From CAVVAH01 sp963746175 (lineage in GTDB: Bacteria; Actinomycetota; Actinomycetes; JACCUZ01): a stretch of 64,000 nt of DNA. The DNA lies in the NCBI GenBank assembly GCA_963746175.1, contig CAVVAH010000004.1:372001-436000 (forward strand). Direction: 5' to 3'. Each line of letters begins with the position of its first letter. Positions within the stretch are counted from its first letter, which is position 1. Below, in pieces: positions 46,563 through 54,763 of the stretch. Both the position numbers and the translations under genes were made by a program. The notes beneath the pieces are model-generated. The model did no database searches and had not been told where the DNA came from. It was given only the letters and a program-made list of their open reading frames with translations.

Positions 46563-47399
46563 TCACCCGGCTAGTCGGACGGTGGTGGTGGCGCCCCAGA
46601 TCGCGAGGCTGAGGAAGAAGTCGACGAGGTTGATGGCCACGATCGAGGTGCGGACCGCCTTGCCGACCGCGATGCCGACGCCGGCCGGGCCGCCCGACGC
46701 GGTGTAGCCGTAGTAGCAGTGGATCAGGATGATCACCACGGCGAAGACCATCACCTTGCCGAACGACCACAGCACGTCCCCCGGCGGCAGGAACAGGTGG
46801 AAGTAGTGGTCGTAGGTGCCCTTCGACTGCCCGTAGTAGCCGGTGGCGATCAGGCGCGTCGAGGCGTACGAGGACAGCAGCCCGAGCACGTACAGCGGGA
46901 TCACCGCGACGAAGCCGGCGATCATCCGGGTCGTGACGAGGAAGGGCAGGCTCGGGATGCCCATGACCTCCAGCGCATCGACCTCCTCGCTGATCCGCAT
47001 GGCACCGAGCTGGGCGGTGAAGCCGCAGCCCACGGTGGCCGCCAGCGCGAGACCGGCCACCAGCGGCGCGATCTCGCGGGTGTTGAAGTAGGCGGAGACG
47101 AAACCGGTGAACGCCGACGAGCCCAGCTGGTTGAGGGCCGAGTAGCCCTGCAGCCCGACCTCGGTGCCGGTGAAGAACGCGAGGAACGCGATGACGCCGA
47201 CCGTGCCGCCGATGACGGACAGCGCACCGGTGCCGAGGCTCACCTCGGCGAGCAGCCGAAGGACCTCCTTCTTGTACCGGCGGATCGTCCGGCCGCTCCA
47301 GCCGATGGACCGCGCGTAGAACCGCAGCTGCCCGCCGAGGCCGGTCAGCCCGTCGTCGACCGTCTTGAACGGCTTCTTCAGCGTCGCCTGGATCGTCAT
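46563..47399 (-). CDS. MlaE-type permease YrbEB
   Basis: 278 aa, about five to six hydrophobic segments, MlaE/YrbE family: GCGFTAQLGAMRISEEVDAL EVMG with the conserved Glu-rich loop. Second permease of the Mce transporter. Its start is 10 bp from repeat D copy 3, which separates it from yrbEA. Confidence 0.92.
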   Translation of the reverse strand: MTIQATLKKPFKTVDDGLTGLGGQLRFYARSIGWSGRTIRRYKKEVLRLLAEVSLGTGALSVIGGTVGVIAFLAFFTGTEVGLQGYSALNQLGSSAFTGFVSAYFNTREIAPLVAGLALAATVGCGFTAQLGAMRISEEVDALEVMGIPSLPFLVTTRMIAGFVAVIPLYVLGLLSSYASTRLIATGYYGQSKGTYDHYFHLFLPPGDVLWSFGKVMVFAVVIILIHCYYGYTASGGPAGVGIAVGKAVRTSIVAINLVDFFLSLAIWGATTTVRLAG

Positions 47400-47415
47400 C
47401 TGGTCACGCTCTTCC

Positions 47416-47489
47416 GGGGCCCCCGCGGGATCGTGAGCGCCCTGAGAGGCACCCGGCAGTGCCGGGCGCGCGCGAGCGATCTCGTGGGG
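47416..47489. repeat. Dispersed repeat family D, copy 3 (with insert)
   Basis: Same ends as copy 1 (GGGGCCCCCGCGGGATCG ... GCGAGCGATCTCGTGGGG) but with about 30 extra bases in the middle containing CCCGGCAGTGCCGGG, a further small hairpin. Fills the yrbEA-yrbEB gap. Confidence 0.85.
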
Positions 47490-47493
47490 AGCC

Positions 47494-48264
47494 TCATCCC
47501 AACTTCTGGGGGACGACCTGGAAGTACACGGCGGTCATCACGAAGTTGACGACGAACAGCAGCATGAACGTGATGACGACCGACTGGTTCACGGCGTCGC
47601 CGACGCCCTTCGGCCCGCCGCCGGCGTTGAGCCCCTTGTACGACGCGACGATCGCGGCGAGCGCCCCGAACACCAGTGCCTTGAGCTCACCGACGTACAG
47701 ATCAGGGAGCTGCGCCAGCGCGGTGAACGACGAGAGGTACGCACCCGGCGTGCCGCCCTGGAGGATGACGTTGAAGAAGTAGCCGCCGCAGACGCCGACC
47801 ACCGAGACCAGCCCGTTCAGCAGGACGGCGACGAGCATGGACGCCAGCACCCGAGGGACGACCAGTCGCTGGATCGGGTCGATGCCCAGCACCTGCATCG
47901 CGTCGATCTCCTCGCGGATCTTGCGGGCACCGAGGTCCGCGCAGATCGCCGAGCCGCCGGCACCCGCGATGAGCAGCGCGGTCACGATCGGGCTCGCCTC
48001 CCGGATCACCGCGAGGACGCTCGCCGACCCCGTGAACGACTGGGCACCGAGCTGTCGGGTGAGGTTGCCGAGCTGCAGCGCGATGACCGCGCCGAACGGG
48101 ATGCTGACCAACGCGGTCGGGAGGATCGTGACGCTCGCGATGAACCAGCTCTGCTGGATGAACTCCTTGGTCTGGAACGGCCGGCGCGGCAGCTGGCGCA
48201 TGACGTCGAGACCGAGCGCGAACAGGTTCCCGCTCTGCCGGAGTGCGCCAACGCCCGCATTCAC
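47494..48264 (-). CDS. MlaE-type permease YrbEA
   Basis: 256 aa from a GTG. Contains GGSAICADLGARKIREEIDA and MQVLGIDPIQRLVVPRVLAS, the family signature. Partner of YrbEB; the two form the membrane core energised by the Mkl ATPase. The GTG is one base from repeat D copy 4. Confidence 0.92.
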   Translation of the reverse strand: MNAGVGALRQSGNLFALGLDVMRQLPRRPFQTKEFIQQSWFIASVTILPTALVSIPFGAVIALQLGNLTRQLGAQSFTGSASVLAVIREASPIVTALLIAGAGGSAICADLGARKIREEIDAMQVLGIDPIQRLVVPRVLASMLVAVLLNGLVSVVGVCGGYFFNVILQGGTPGAYLSSFTALAQLPDLYVGELKALVFGALAAIVASYKGLNAGGGPKGVGDAVNQSVVITFMLLFVVNFVMTAVYFQVVPQKLG

Positions 48265-48265
48265 C

Positions 48266-48310
48266 GGGGCCCCCGCGTCATCGTGAGCGCCAGCGAGCGA
48301 TGTCGTGGGG
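48266..48310. repeat. Dispersed repeat family D, copy 4
   Basis: 45 bp, GGGGCCCCCGCGTCATCG ... GCGAGCGATGTCGTGGGG, directly between the ATPase stop and the yrbEA GTG. Copies 3 and 4 thus flank yrbEA on both sides in the same orientation. Confidence 0.85.
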
Positions 48311-48316
48311 AGCAGG

Positions 48317-49369
48317 TCATACGGCGCGCTCCGCGGCGTAGGGCAACGGCTCGTCGACCGGCAGCTGCTGACCGGTGTGCGGGGACGCAGGGGCCGCGGC
48401 CGGCTCCGCCCTTGTCGGCGCGACCGCGTGCTGGGACTCGAAGGAGCCCGGCGGCGGCGTGACGCCGTTGTCGCGGCACCAGGCGCCCGGCTCGCGCTGC
48501 GTCGAGCGGGCCTCGTTGTCGCTGGTCAGCAGCTGCAGCGGGATCGGCGGCAGCGGCGGGAGCTCGTGCCCCTCCGCCTCCTCCTGCGCCAGCTCGTCGG
48601 CGTCCTTCTCCTCGGCCATGCCGATCGGGCCCTGCCGCTGGGCGTTGAGGAACTGCCGGACCACGGGCTCCTCGCTGGACAGCAGCATCTCGCGCGGACC
48701 GAACATCGCCAGGTGCTTGTGGTAGAGCAGGCCGATGTTGTCCGGCACCGTCCGCGCCGTGTTCACGTCGTGGGTGACGATGAGGAACGTCGCCGAGATC
48801 GCGGCGTTGAGGTCGATGATCAGCTGGTTCAGGTACGCCGTGCGTACCGGGTCGAGGCCGGAGTCGGGCTCGTCGAACAGGATGATCTCGGGATCGAGGA
48901 CCAGGGCCCGCGCCAGACCTGCGCGCTTGCGCATCCCGCCGGAGATCTCGCCCGGGAGCTTGCTCTCCGAGCCGAGGAGCCCGACCATCTCCATCTTCTC
49001 GAGGACGACCTTCTTGACCTCGGACTCGCTCTTGCGGGTGTGCTCGCGCAGCGGGAAGGCGATGTTGTCGTACAGGCTCATCGACCCGAACAGCGCGCCG
49101 TCCTGGAAGAGCACGCCGAAGAGCTTGCGCACCTCGTAGAGCTCGGCCTCCCGCAGCGTCACGAGGTCGCGGCCGTTGATGACGATCGAGCCGGCTTCGG
49201 GCTTGAGCAGGCCGACGAGGGTCTTGAGGAACACCGACTTGCCGGTCCCGGACGGGCCGAGCATCACCGAGATCTCGCCCGCGGGCAGCGTCAGGGTGAC
49301 GTCTTTCCAGATCAGCGACTTGCCGAAGGACTTGGTCAGCCCTTCGACAGCGATCTCGACACCCAAGGG
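48317..49369 (-). CDS. Mce transporter ATPase (Mkl/MlaF family)
   Basis: ABC ATPase powering the Mce lipid importer. Walker A GPSGTGKS (37-44), signature SGGMRKR, Walker B ILFDEPDSGLDP, and the FGVLFQDGALFGSM Q-loop seen in Mkl. The TTG at 49369 (MGVEIAVEGLTKSFGKS) is chosen because AGGTGTG precedes it and mycobacterial Mkl aligns there; the ATG at 49387 is the alternative. After the NBD, about 100 Pro/Ala/Glu-rich residues follow. First gene of the operon. Confidence 0.92.
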   Translation of the reverse strand, partial: PLGVEIAVEGLTKSFGKSLIWKDVTLTLPAGEISVMLGPSGTGKSVFLKTLVGLLKPEAGSIVINGRDLVTLREAELYEVRKLFGVLFQDGALFGSMSLYDNIAFPLREHTRKSESEVKKVVLEKMEMVGLLGSESKLPGEISGGMRKRAGLARALVLDPEIILFDEPDSGLDPVRTAYLNQLIIDLNAAISATFLIVTHDVNTARTVPDNIGLLYHKHLAMFGPREMLLSSEEPVVRQFLNAQRQGPIGMAEEKDADELAQEEAEGHELPPLPPIPLQLLTSDNEARSTQREPGAWCRDNGVTPPPGSFESQHAVAPTRAEPAAAPASPHTGQQLPVDEPLPYAAERAV

Positions 49370-49612
49370 AACACACCTCATCGCCACGGCAGACGGCTTC
49401 CGAGGTGGCTAACGAGCGCGCGTCCGCCGGGTTACGCGCCGGTAGCCGCGGCCGGCAGGGGAGGGTGAGGGTCGGGAGGCAGAGCCGGCTGGTGTGCCGG
49501 GAGTCTGCGCCGCGGACGGCCGGCCGAAACGTCGCCGTCGTGGCCCCCGCCTGCCTCCGGCGCAGGGCAGAGCGCCCGGAGGAGGATGCCGCCCCACCCG
49601 CCGTCCGCGGGT

Positions 49613-49686
49613 GATCGTTTGCGACATGGCTCCCCGACACGCCGTGCTGACCCCCGGCGTGTCGGTGCCTGAGGTCGCAAACGATC
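49613..49686. repeat. Dispersed palindrome family B, copy 2 (74 bp, inverted)
   Basis: Reverse complement nearly identical to copy 1; perfect outer arms GATCGTTTGCGAC/GTCGCAAACGATC. Lies between the rplL terminator and the mce operon. Confidence 0.88.
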
Positions 49687-49725
49687 TTCATCCTGCCGAG
49701 TCGGAGCGCTTGGAGAAGGGGGACG

Positions 49726-49771
49726 CCGCAGGGGCGGGGCACCCGGTCTCCCGGGTGCCCCGCCCCTGCGG
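49726..49771 (-). terminator. Terminator after rplL
   Basis: Perfect 21-bp GC-rich stem with a 4-nt TCTC loop, 18 bp after the rplL stop. Half of the arm is CCGCAGGGGCGGGGCACC. By far the longest uninterrupted stem in the window; it should isolate the rplJL transcript from the mce operon. Confidence 0.8.
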
Positions 49772-49789
49772 GGTGGTGCGAGGTCCTGA

Positions 49790-50182
49790 CTACTTGACGG
49801 ACACCGTGGCGCCGGCGCCCTCGAGGGCGGCCTTGGCCTTGTCGGCGGCCTCCTTGGTGACCTTCTCCAGGACCGGCTTGGGGGTGCCGTCCACCAGGTC
49901 CTTGGCCTCCTTGAGACCGAGGCTGGTGAGCGAGCGCACCTCCTTGATGACCTGGATCTTCTTGTCGCCGGCGGCCTCGAGGATGACGTCGAACTCGTCC
50001 TGCGCGGCCTCCTCCTCGGCGGCACCGGCGCCGCCGCCGGCGCCGGGGGCGGCGGCCACGGCGACCGGGGCGGCCGCGGTGACGCCGAAGGTGTCCTCGA
50101 ACTGCTTCACGAACTCGGAGAGCTCGATCAGGGTCATCTCCTTGAACGACTCAAGGAGCTCGTCGGTGCTGAGCTTCGCCAT
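49790..50182 (-). CDS. rplL: 50S ribosomal protein L7/L12
   Basis: Stalk protein that recruits translational GTPases, 130 aa. N-terminal dimerisation helices LSTDELLESFKEMTLIELSE, an Ala/Gly hinge, and the C-terminal domain DVILEAAGDKKIQVIKEVRS and GLKEAKDLVDGTPKPVLEKV. Confidence 0.97.
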   Translation of the reverse strand: MAKLSTDELLESFKEMTLIELSEFVKQFEDTFGVTAAAPVAVAAAPGAGGGAGAAEEEAAQDEFDVILEAAGDKKIQVIKEVRSLTSLGLKEAKDLVDGTPKPVLEKVTKEAADKAKAALEGAGATVSVK

Positions 50183-50240
50183 GGTGGCGGGTCCTTCCCT
50201 CTTGTTGTGCAGTCTGGTGGGTGCGGTACGGCCGGGCCGG

Positions 50241-50937
50241 TCAGGCCTCGGTGGTCTCCTCGGCGGCTGCCTCGGTGGTGGTGCTCTCCTCGGCAGACAG
50301 CCTCGGGGGCGGAGCTGTCGTCGGCCTCCGCGGCGGAGTCCTGCGCGGGCGCAGCCTCTGCCTCGGGCTCGGCGGCGGCCGGCGTCTCGACGACGCCCGC
50401 TCCACCAGCCAGGACACTGGGGTCCTGCTCGGCCTTCTGCCGCAGCGCGTCCAGGACGCGTGCGGTCTGCGCCAGGGGCGCAGCGAACAGGGAGACGGCG
50501 TTCTGCAACGACGCCTGCAGCGCGCCCGCCATCTTGGCGAGCAGCACCTCGCGCGACTCGAGGTCGGCGAGCTTGGTGAGCTCGGCCGGCGTGAGGGACT
50601 TGCCGTCCAGCACACCGCCCTTGATCACGAGGAGCGGGTGAGCCTTGGCGAAGTCACGCAGACCCTTGGCCGCCTCGACCGGGTCGCCCTTGACGAAGGC
50701 GATGGCCGACGGGCCCTGGAACAGCCCGTCGAACGCCGAGACACCGGCGTCCTTGGCAGCGATCTTGGTCAGCGTGTTCTTCACCACGGCGTAGGACGTG
50801 TCCGAGCCGAGCGACCGGCGCAGCTCCTTGAGCTGAGCCACGGTGAGCCCGCGGTACTCGGTGAGCACGGCCGCGCTGGAGCTGCGGAACTCCTCCGTCA
50901 GCTCGGCGACTGCGGCCGCCTTGTCAGGCCTCGCCAT
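50241..50937 (-). CDS. rplJ: 50S ribosomal protein L10, apparent frameshift in the C-terminal tail
   Basis: Stalk base protein. ATG at 50937 with GGAAGGAGG upstream (MARPDKAAAVAELTEEFRSS); core TEYRGLTVAQLKELRRSLGS and GLFQGPSAIAFVKGDPVEAA. After about 212 residues an acidic Ala/Glu tail is interrupted: as written the frame becomes His/Arg-rich and runs to 50134, into rplL. Removing one base near 50300 restores SAEESTTTEAAAEETTEA and a stop at 50241, before rplL. The second reading is much more plausible. Confidence 0.9.
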
Positions 50938-50993
50938 TCGTGGCCGGCCTCCTTCCGTCTCGTGCGCCGGGTGACTCCCCCGCAGATGCACGA

Positions 50994-51021
50994 ACGCCCC
51001 GTCGCAGGCGCGACGGGGCGT
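50994..51021 (-). promoter_or_regulatory. L10 leader hairpin
   Basis: Perfect 12-bp stem ACGCCCCGTCGC/GCGACGGGGCGT with a 4-nt loop, 57 bases before the rplJ start. Position fits the L10(L12)4-binding or attenuator part of an rplJ leader; binding itself is inferred. The sequence from 51022 to 51314 holds no gene that I can see. Confidence 0.55.
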
Positions 51022-51314
51022 GACGGTCGGCTCGCGAGCGGGCCGGACTGCTTCCCTGTACTGCACCTACGCGGGCCGCCCGCAGCATGCGGGGCCTTCG
51101 GCCGAACCCTTGCGGGAACGGCGACCGGCGGTCTGTGGCAGGGGCCAGCGTACGTGCAGGTCACGGCTGCGGCCAAATCGATGCGTCCGCCGGCACTCTC
51201 CCGAAGTCGTGTGGTGCCGCGGACCTCTCCCGCCGTCGTGGCCGATGTAAGAGCGGCAAAGACGCGGACGCCGACTTCGTGGGGGTTGCCCGCTGCCGGT
51301 CCCGGACCCTCGAG

Positions 51315-51352
51315 GGCGACAAATGATCACGGGACCGTGATCACGTGTCGCC
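51315..51352. repeat. Palindrome family C, copy 1
   Basis: 38-bp palindrome: outer GGCGACA/TGTCGCC and inner TGATCACGG-GA-CCGTGATCA. The core recurs 62 bp away at 51386-51405. Between the LppX-like gene and rplJ. Confidence 0.75.
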
Positions 51353-51385
51353 ACCCGTGGTGAACTCACCGCGGTTGGGTCATGT

Positions 51386-51405
51386 TGATCACGGGACCGT
51401 GATCA
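51386..51405. repeat. Palindrome family C, copy 2
   Basis: TGATCACGGGACCGTGATCA, the same 20-bp palindromic core as copy 1, without the outer arms. Confidence 0.75.
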
Positions 51406-51465
51406 TTTCGCCGTCAGGGACCGACGGAGAGCCGCCCGGCAGCGAGCGGCGTCCGCGTCCTTGCC

Positions 51466-51586
51466 GCTCTGAGCTCGGCGCACGACGGCGGGTCAGCAGG
51501 CATGGCTCTGAGCTCAGCCCCGGACGGCGGGTCACCGACCGTCAGGCTCTGACCCCAGCCACGACGGCGGTCAACGGGCCGTCAGG
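51466..51586. repeat. Three imperfect tandem repeats of about 40 bp
   Basis: Units start at 51466, 51505 and 51546 with GCTCTGA, followed by GCTCRGC or CCCAGCC and ACGACGGCGGGTCA or a close variant. They end 13 bp before the stop of the LppX-like gene, downstream of it on the minus strand. Confidence 0.7.
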
Positions 51587-51598
51587 AGACCGACGGCC

Positions 51599-52441
51599 TC
51601 AGCCCTTGATGCGGTCGGAGTCGAAGACCTGCTTCGCCTTCGGGGCCGTGATCGTCACCGGCTCGCCCCAGCGCCGGTAGACGCCGGTGACGCTGTAGAC
51701 GGCCTGGGTGCTGGGCACGTCGACGTGCAGCCGCAGCGGGAGACCGCTGCTGTCCACCCACAGCTGGTAGCGCAGGATGCGGACACCGGCGTCCAGCATC
51801 GCGCGGTACTGCGCGCGCACGGCGGGGTCCTGGACGACGGTGAGCGCCCGGCGCAGCGGCACGGTGGCCCGGTGCTCCGTGGTGGAGACGCCCTCCACGC
51901 TGTCCGGGCCGACGACCTCCACCCGACGGGCCGCGCGCAGCAGCCCGAGGCTCTCGCCGGGGTCGAACGCCGCGCGCAGCTGCTCGGCCATCGGCCCGAG
52001 CTCCTTGCCGAGCTTGGTCTTCGGGCTGCCCGACACCCGCAGCCACGGCTTGCTGCGGGGGATGCCCTTGGCCGGCGGGATGGCCAGGTAGACGGCGCCG
52101 GGCAGCAGGACGGCCCGGGTCTGGCCGGTGGAGTTGGAGCGCAGGTTCACGACGCCGTCGAAGGTCCGCGCCGGCTCGCCCCCCGCGAGGAACCGCAGGG
52201 TGGCGAACCCGGAGCGTGCCTCCCCGCCGCCAGCGGCGCCCGAGAAGGTGTACGTCGCCGTGCCCTCACCCACCATCCGGGCCGTGACCTCGGCGTACAG
52301 CGCCGTGCCGGAGACCGTCTTGAGCGCCGGCACCGGCGCTGCGGGCTCGCGTGAGCCCGCAGGGTCCAGCAACCAGCCGCCGGCCGCCAGCGCGAGCACG
52401 GCCAGCAGCGAGAAGACGACGAGACCGAGTCGTCTGCGCAC
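51599..52441 (-). CDS. Secreted or membrane-anchored LppX/LprG-like protein
   Basis: 280 aa with an N-terminal hydrophobic stretch (LGLVVFSLLAVLALAAGGW) but no lipobox cysteine, so an anchored or cleaved protein, not a lipoprotein. The remainder looks like the LppX_LprAFG-type lipid-carrier fold (VNLRSNSTGQTRAVLLPGAV, YQLWVDSSGLPLRLHVDVPS). The GTG start shares a base with the rplA stop, so it is translationally coupled to L1. Family assignment is moderate. Confidence 0.75.
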   Translation of the reverse strand: MRRRLGLVVFSLLAVLALAAGGWLLDPAGSREPAAPVPALKTVSGTALYAEVTARMVGEGTATYTFSGAAGGGEARSGFATLRFLAGGEPARTFDGVVNLRSNSTGQTRAVLLPGAVYLAIPPAKGIPRSKPWLRVSGSPKTKLGKELGPMAEQLRAAFDPGESLGLLRAARRVEVVGPDSVEGVSTTEHRATVPLRRALTVVQDPAVRAQYRAMLDAGVRILRYQLWVDSSGLPLRLHVDVPSTQAVYSVTGVYRRWGEPVTITAPKAKQVFDSDRIKG

Positions 52442-53166
52442 TACGGCGTGGGAGCCGGCTCCGTGTCCTCGAGCAGGGCACGGGTGCGGTTCGGGTCGAG
52501 CTGGATACCGGGGCCCATGGTCGTGCTCATGGTGGCCTTGCGGATGTAGCGGCCCTTGGCGGCCGACGGCTTCAGCCGCAGGACCTCGTCGAGGGCGGCG
52601 GCGTAGTTCTCCACCAGCTGGGTCTCGTCGAACGAGGTCTTGCCGATGATGAAGTGCAGGTTCGCGTTGCGGTCGACCCGGAACTCGATCTTGCCGCCCT
52701 TGATGTCGGACACCGCCTTCGCGACGTCCGGGGTGACGGTGCCGGTCTTGGGATTGGGCATCAGACCGCGCGGGCCGAGGACCCGGCCGAGGCGGCCGAC
52801 CTTGCCCATGAGGTCCGGGGTCGCGACGACCGCGTCGAAGTCGAGGCGGCCCTTGTTGACCTCCTCGATCAGGGCGTCGTCGCCGACGATGTCGGCGCCG
52901 GCGGCCGTGGCCTGCTCGGCACGCTCACCGGTGGCGAAGACCAGGACCCGGGCGGTCTTGCCGGTGCCGTGCGGCAGGTTCACGGTGCCGCGGACCATCT
53001 GGTCGGCCTTGCGCGGGTCGACGCCCAGGCGCATGGCGACCTCGACGGTCGCGTCGTACTTCGTGGTCGACGTCTCCTTGGCCAGCCGGACGGCGGCCAG
53101 GGGGGCGTACAGGGCGTCCGCGTCGATCTTCTCGGTCGCGGCGCGGTAGGACTTGCTGCGCTTCAC
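52441..53166 (-). CDS. rplA: 50S ribosomal protein L1
   Basis: L1-stalk protein, 241 aa. Start MKRSKSYRAATEKIDADALY; blocks GTGKTARVLVFATGERAEQA, GKVGRLGRVLGPRGLMPNPK and TVTPDVAKAVSDIKGGKIEF. It follows rplK by 97 bp. Confidence 0.97.
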   Translation of the reverse strand: MKRSKSYRAATEKIDADALYAPLAAVRLAKETSTTKYDATVEVAMRLGVDPRKADQMVRGTVNLPHGTGKTARVLVFATGERAEQATAAGADIVGDDALIEEVNKGRLDFDAVVATPDLMGKVGRLGRVLGPRGLMPNPKTGTVTPDVAKAVSDIKGGKIEFRVDRNANLHFIIGKTSFDETQLVENYAAALDEVLRLKPSAAKGRYIRKATMSTTMGPGIQLDPNRTRALLEDTEPAPTP

Positions 53167-53263
53167 TGCTGCTCCTGCGGTTCGGGTGAGCGGTCGCTCA
53201 CCGGGGAGGCGTGGTACGTCGGGCCGCGCTCGGCCCTCCCACGGTCGTGCTGGTGGTGCTGGC

Positions 53264-53701
53264 TCAGCCGTGGCCCTCGACGGTGATACCCATCTGGCGG
53301 GCAGTGCCGGCGATGATCTTCTCGGCGGCGTCGAGGTCGTTGGCGTTGAGGTCGGGCATCTTGGTCTCGGCGATCGCGCGCACCTGGGCCTTGGTCAGCC
53401 TGGCGACCTTGGTCTTGTGCGGCTCGCCGGAGCCCTTCTCGATGCCCGCGGCGGCCAGGATCAGGCGGGCCGCCGGCGGCGTCTTCGTGATGAAGGTGAA
53501 CGACCGGTCCTCGAAGACCGAGATCTCCACCGGCACGATCTGGCCGCGCTGCGACTCGGTCGCGGCGTTGTAGGCCTTGCAGAACTCCATGATGTTGACG
53601 CCGTGCTGGCCCAGCGCCGGGCCGACCGGCGGCGCCGGGGTGGCCGCGCCGGCCTGGATCTGCAGCTTGATGATCGCTGCGAGCTTCTTCTTGGGAGGCA
53701 T
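53264..53701 (-). CDS. rplK: 50S ribosomal protein L11
   Basis: GTPase-centre protein, 145 aa, site of thiostrepton action. Blocks LQIQAGAATPAPPVGPALGQ, HGVNIMEFCKAYNAAT and FTFITKTPPAARLILAAAGI. Stands between nusG and rplA. Confidence 0.97.
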   Translation of the reverse strand: MPPKKKLAAIIKLQIQAGAATPAPPVGPALGQHGVNIMEFCKAYNAATESQRGQIVPVEISVFEDRSFTFITKTPPAARLILAAAGIEKGSGEPHKTKVARLTKAQVRAIAETKMPDLNANDLDAAEKIIAGTARQMGITVEGHG

Positions 53702-53782
53702 TCCGGGTCCTTCGTTCCTTCTTCGGGTGGTGGTGCGCGCCCCGCTGCGGCAGCGGTGCGGCTGTGACGGGCTGCCGGACGG

Positions 53783-54703
53783 CTAGATCTTCTGCACCTG
53801 GTTGAACGAGAGCTCGACGGGAGTCTCGCGGCCGAAGATCGACACCAGCACCTTGAGCTTCTGCGAGTCGGCGTGGATCTCGCTGATCGACGCCGGCAGC
53901 GTGGCGAACGGGCCGTCCATGACGGTGACCGACTCGCCGACCTCGAAGTCGGCGGGGCGGGCCTCGACGACCTTCTCCTTCTTCTCCGTCTCCGGTGCGA
54001 GGAACTTGAGCACCTCGTCCAGCGTGAGCGGCGACGGGCGGTGGGTGTGGCCGACGAAGCCGGTCACACCGGGGGTGTTGCGGACTGCGCCCCAGGACTC
54101 GTCGGTCAGGTCCATCCGCACCAGGACGTAGCCGGGGAGGACGTTCTGCTTGACCATCTTGCGCTGGCCGTTCTTGATCACGCTCTCCTCGCGCTGCGGC
54201 ACCTCGACCTGGAAGATGTAGTCCTCCATGTTGAGCGAGCTGGTGCGCGTCTCGAGGTTGGTCTTCACGCGGTTCTCGTAGCCGGCGTAGGAGTGCACGA
54301 CGTACCACTCGCCGGGGGCGCGGCGCAGTGCAGCCCGCATCTCCTCGACCGGGTCGACCTCGTCCTCCTCGGCGGCAGCCTCGGCGGCAGTCGGTTCCTC
54401 GAACGCGGCCTCGACGACCGGGACGTCCTCAGCAGGCGCCTCGGAGGTGGTGTCGGCCTCCGCGGCGGGCTCGTCGGCAGCGGGCTGGTCCGCGGCCGAC
54501 TCGTCGGCGGCCGGCTCGTCGGTGGTCGCGTCTGCCGTGCCGGTCGCGTCAGCGGTGCCGGTCGCGTCGGCGTCGGCGCCCGAGGGCTGGTCGCCCGGGG
54601 CCTCGGCTGCGGGCGACTCCTCGACGACAGCGGTCTCGGCGGCGGCCTCGGGGGCCTGCTCGTCGAGCTCCGGCGCGTCGGCGGCGCTGGTGGTCTCGGA
54701 CAC
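53783..54703 (-). CDS. nusG: Transcription factor NusG with long acidic N-terminus
   Basis: Links RNA polymerase to the ribosome and Rho. The NGN domain begins near residue 131 (GEWYVVHSYAGYENRVKTNL) and the KOW domain has FEVGESVTVMDGPFATLPA. Before them lie about 130 very acidic residues rich in Ala, Asp, Glu and Thr, including ATGTADATGTADAT repeats. The GTG at 54703 is preferred because GGAAGTGA is eight bases away; a GTG at 54715 is the alternative. Confidence 0.95.
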   Translation of the reverse strand: MSETTSAADAPELDEQAPEAAAETAVVEESPAAEAPGDQPSGADADATGTADATGTADATTDEPAADESAADQPAADEPAAEADTTSEAPAEDVPVVEAAFEEPTAAEAAAEEDEVDPVEEMRAALRRAPGEWYVVHSYAGYENRVKTNLETRTSSLNMEDYIFQVEVPQREESVIKNGQRKMVKQNVLPGYVLVRMDLTDESWGAVRNTPGVTGFVGHTHRPSPLTLDEVLKFLAPETEKKEKVVEARPADFEVGESVTVMDGPFATLPASISEIHADSQKLKVLVSIFGRETPVELSFNQVQKI

Positions 54704-54763
54704 GGTGAGGGTCACTTCCTGACGGATCGGTGCGGGGTGGTGCGGAGGACGTGCGGGCGGCGG

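Noticed and set aside
51315..51586. CRISPR array
   Set aside because: Repeats are palindromic or tandem without regularly spaced unique spacers, and there are no cas genes.
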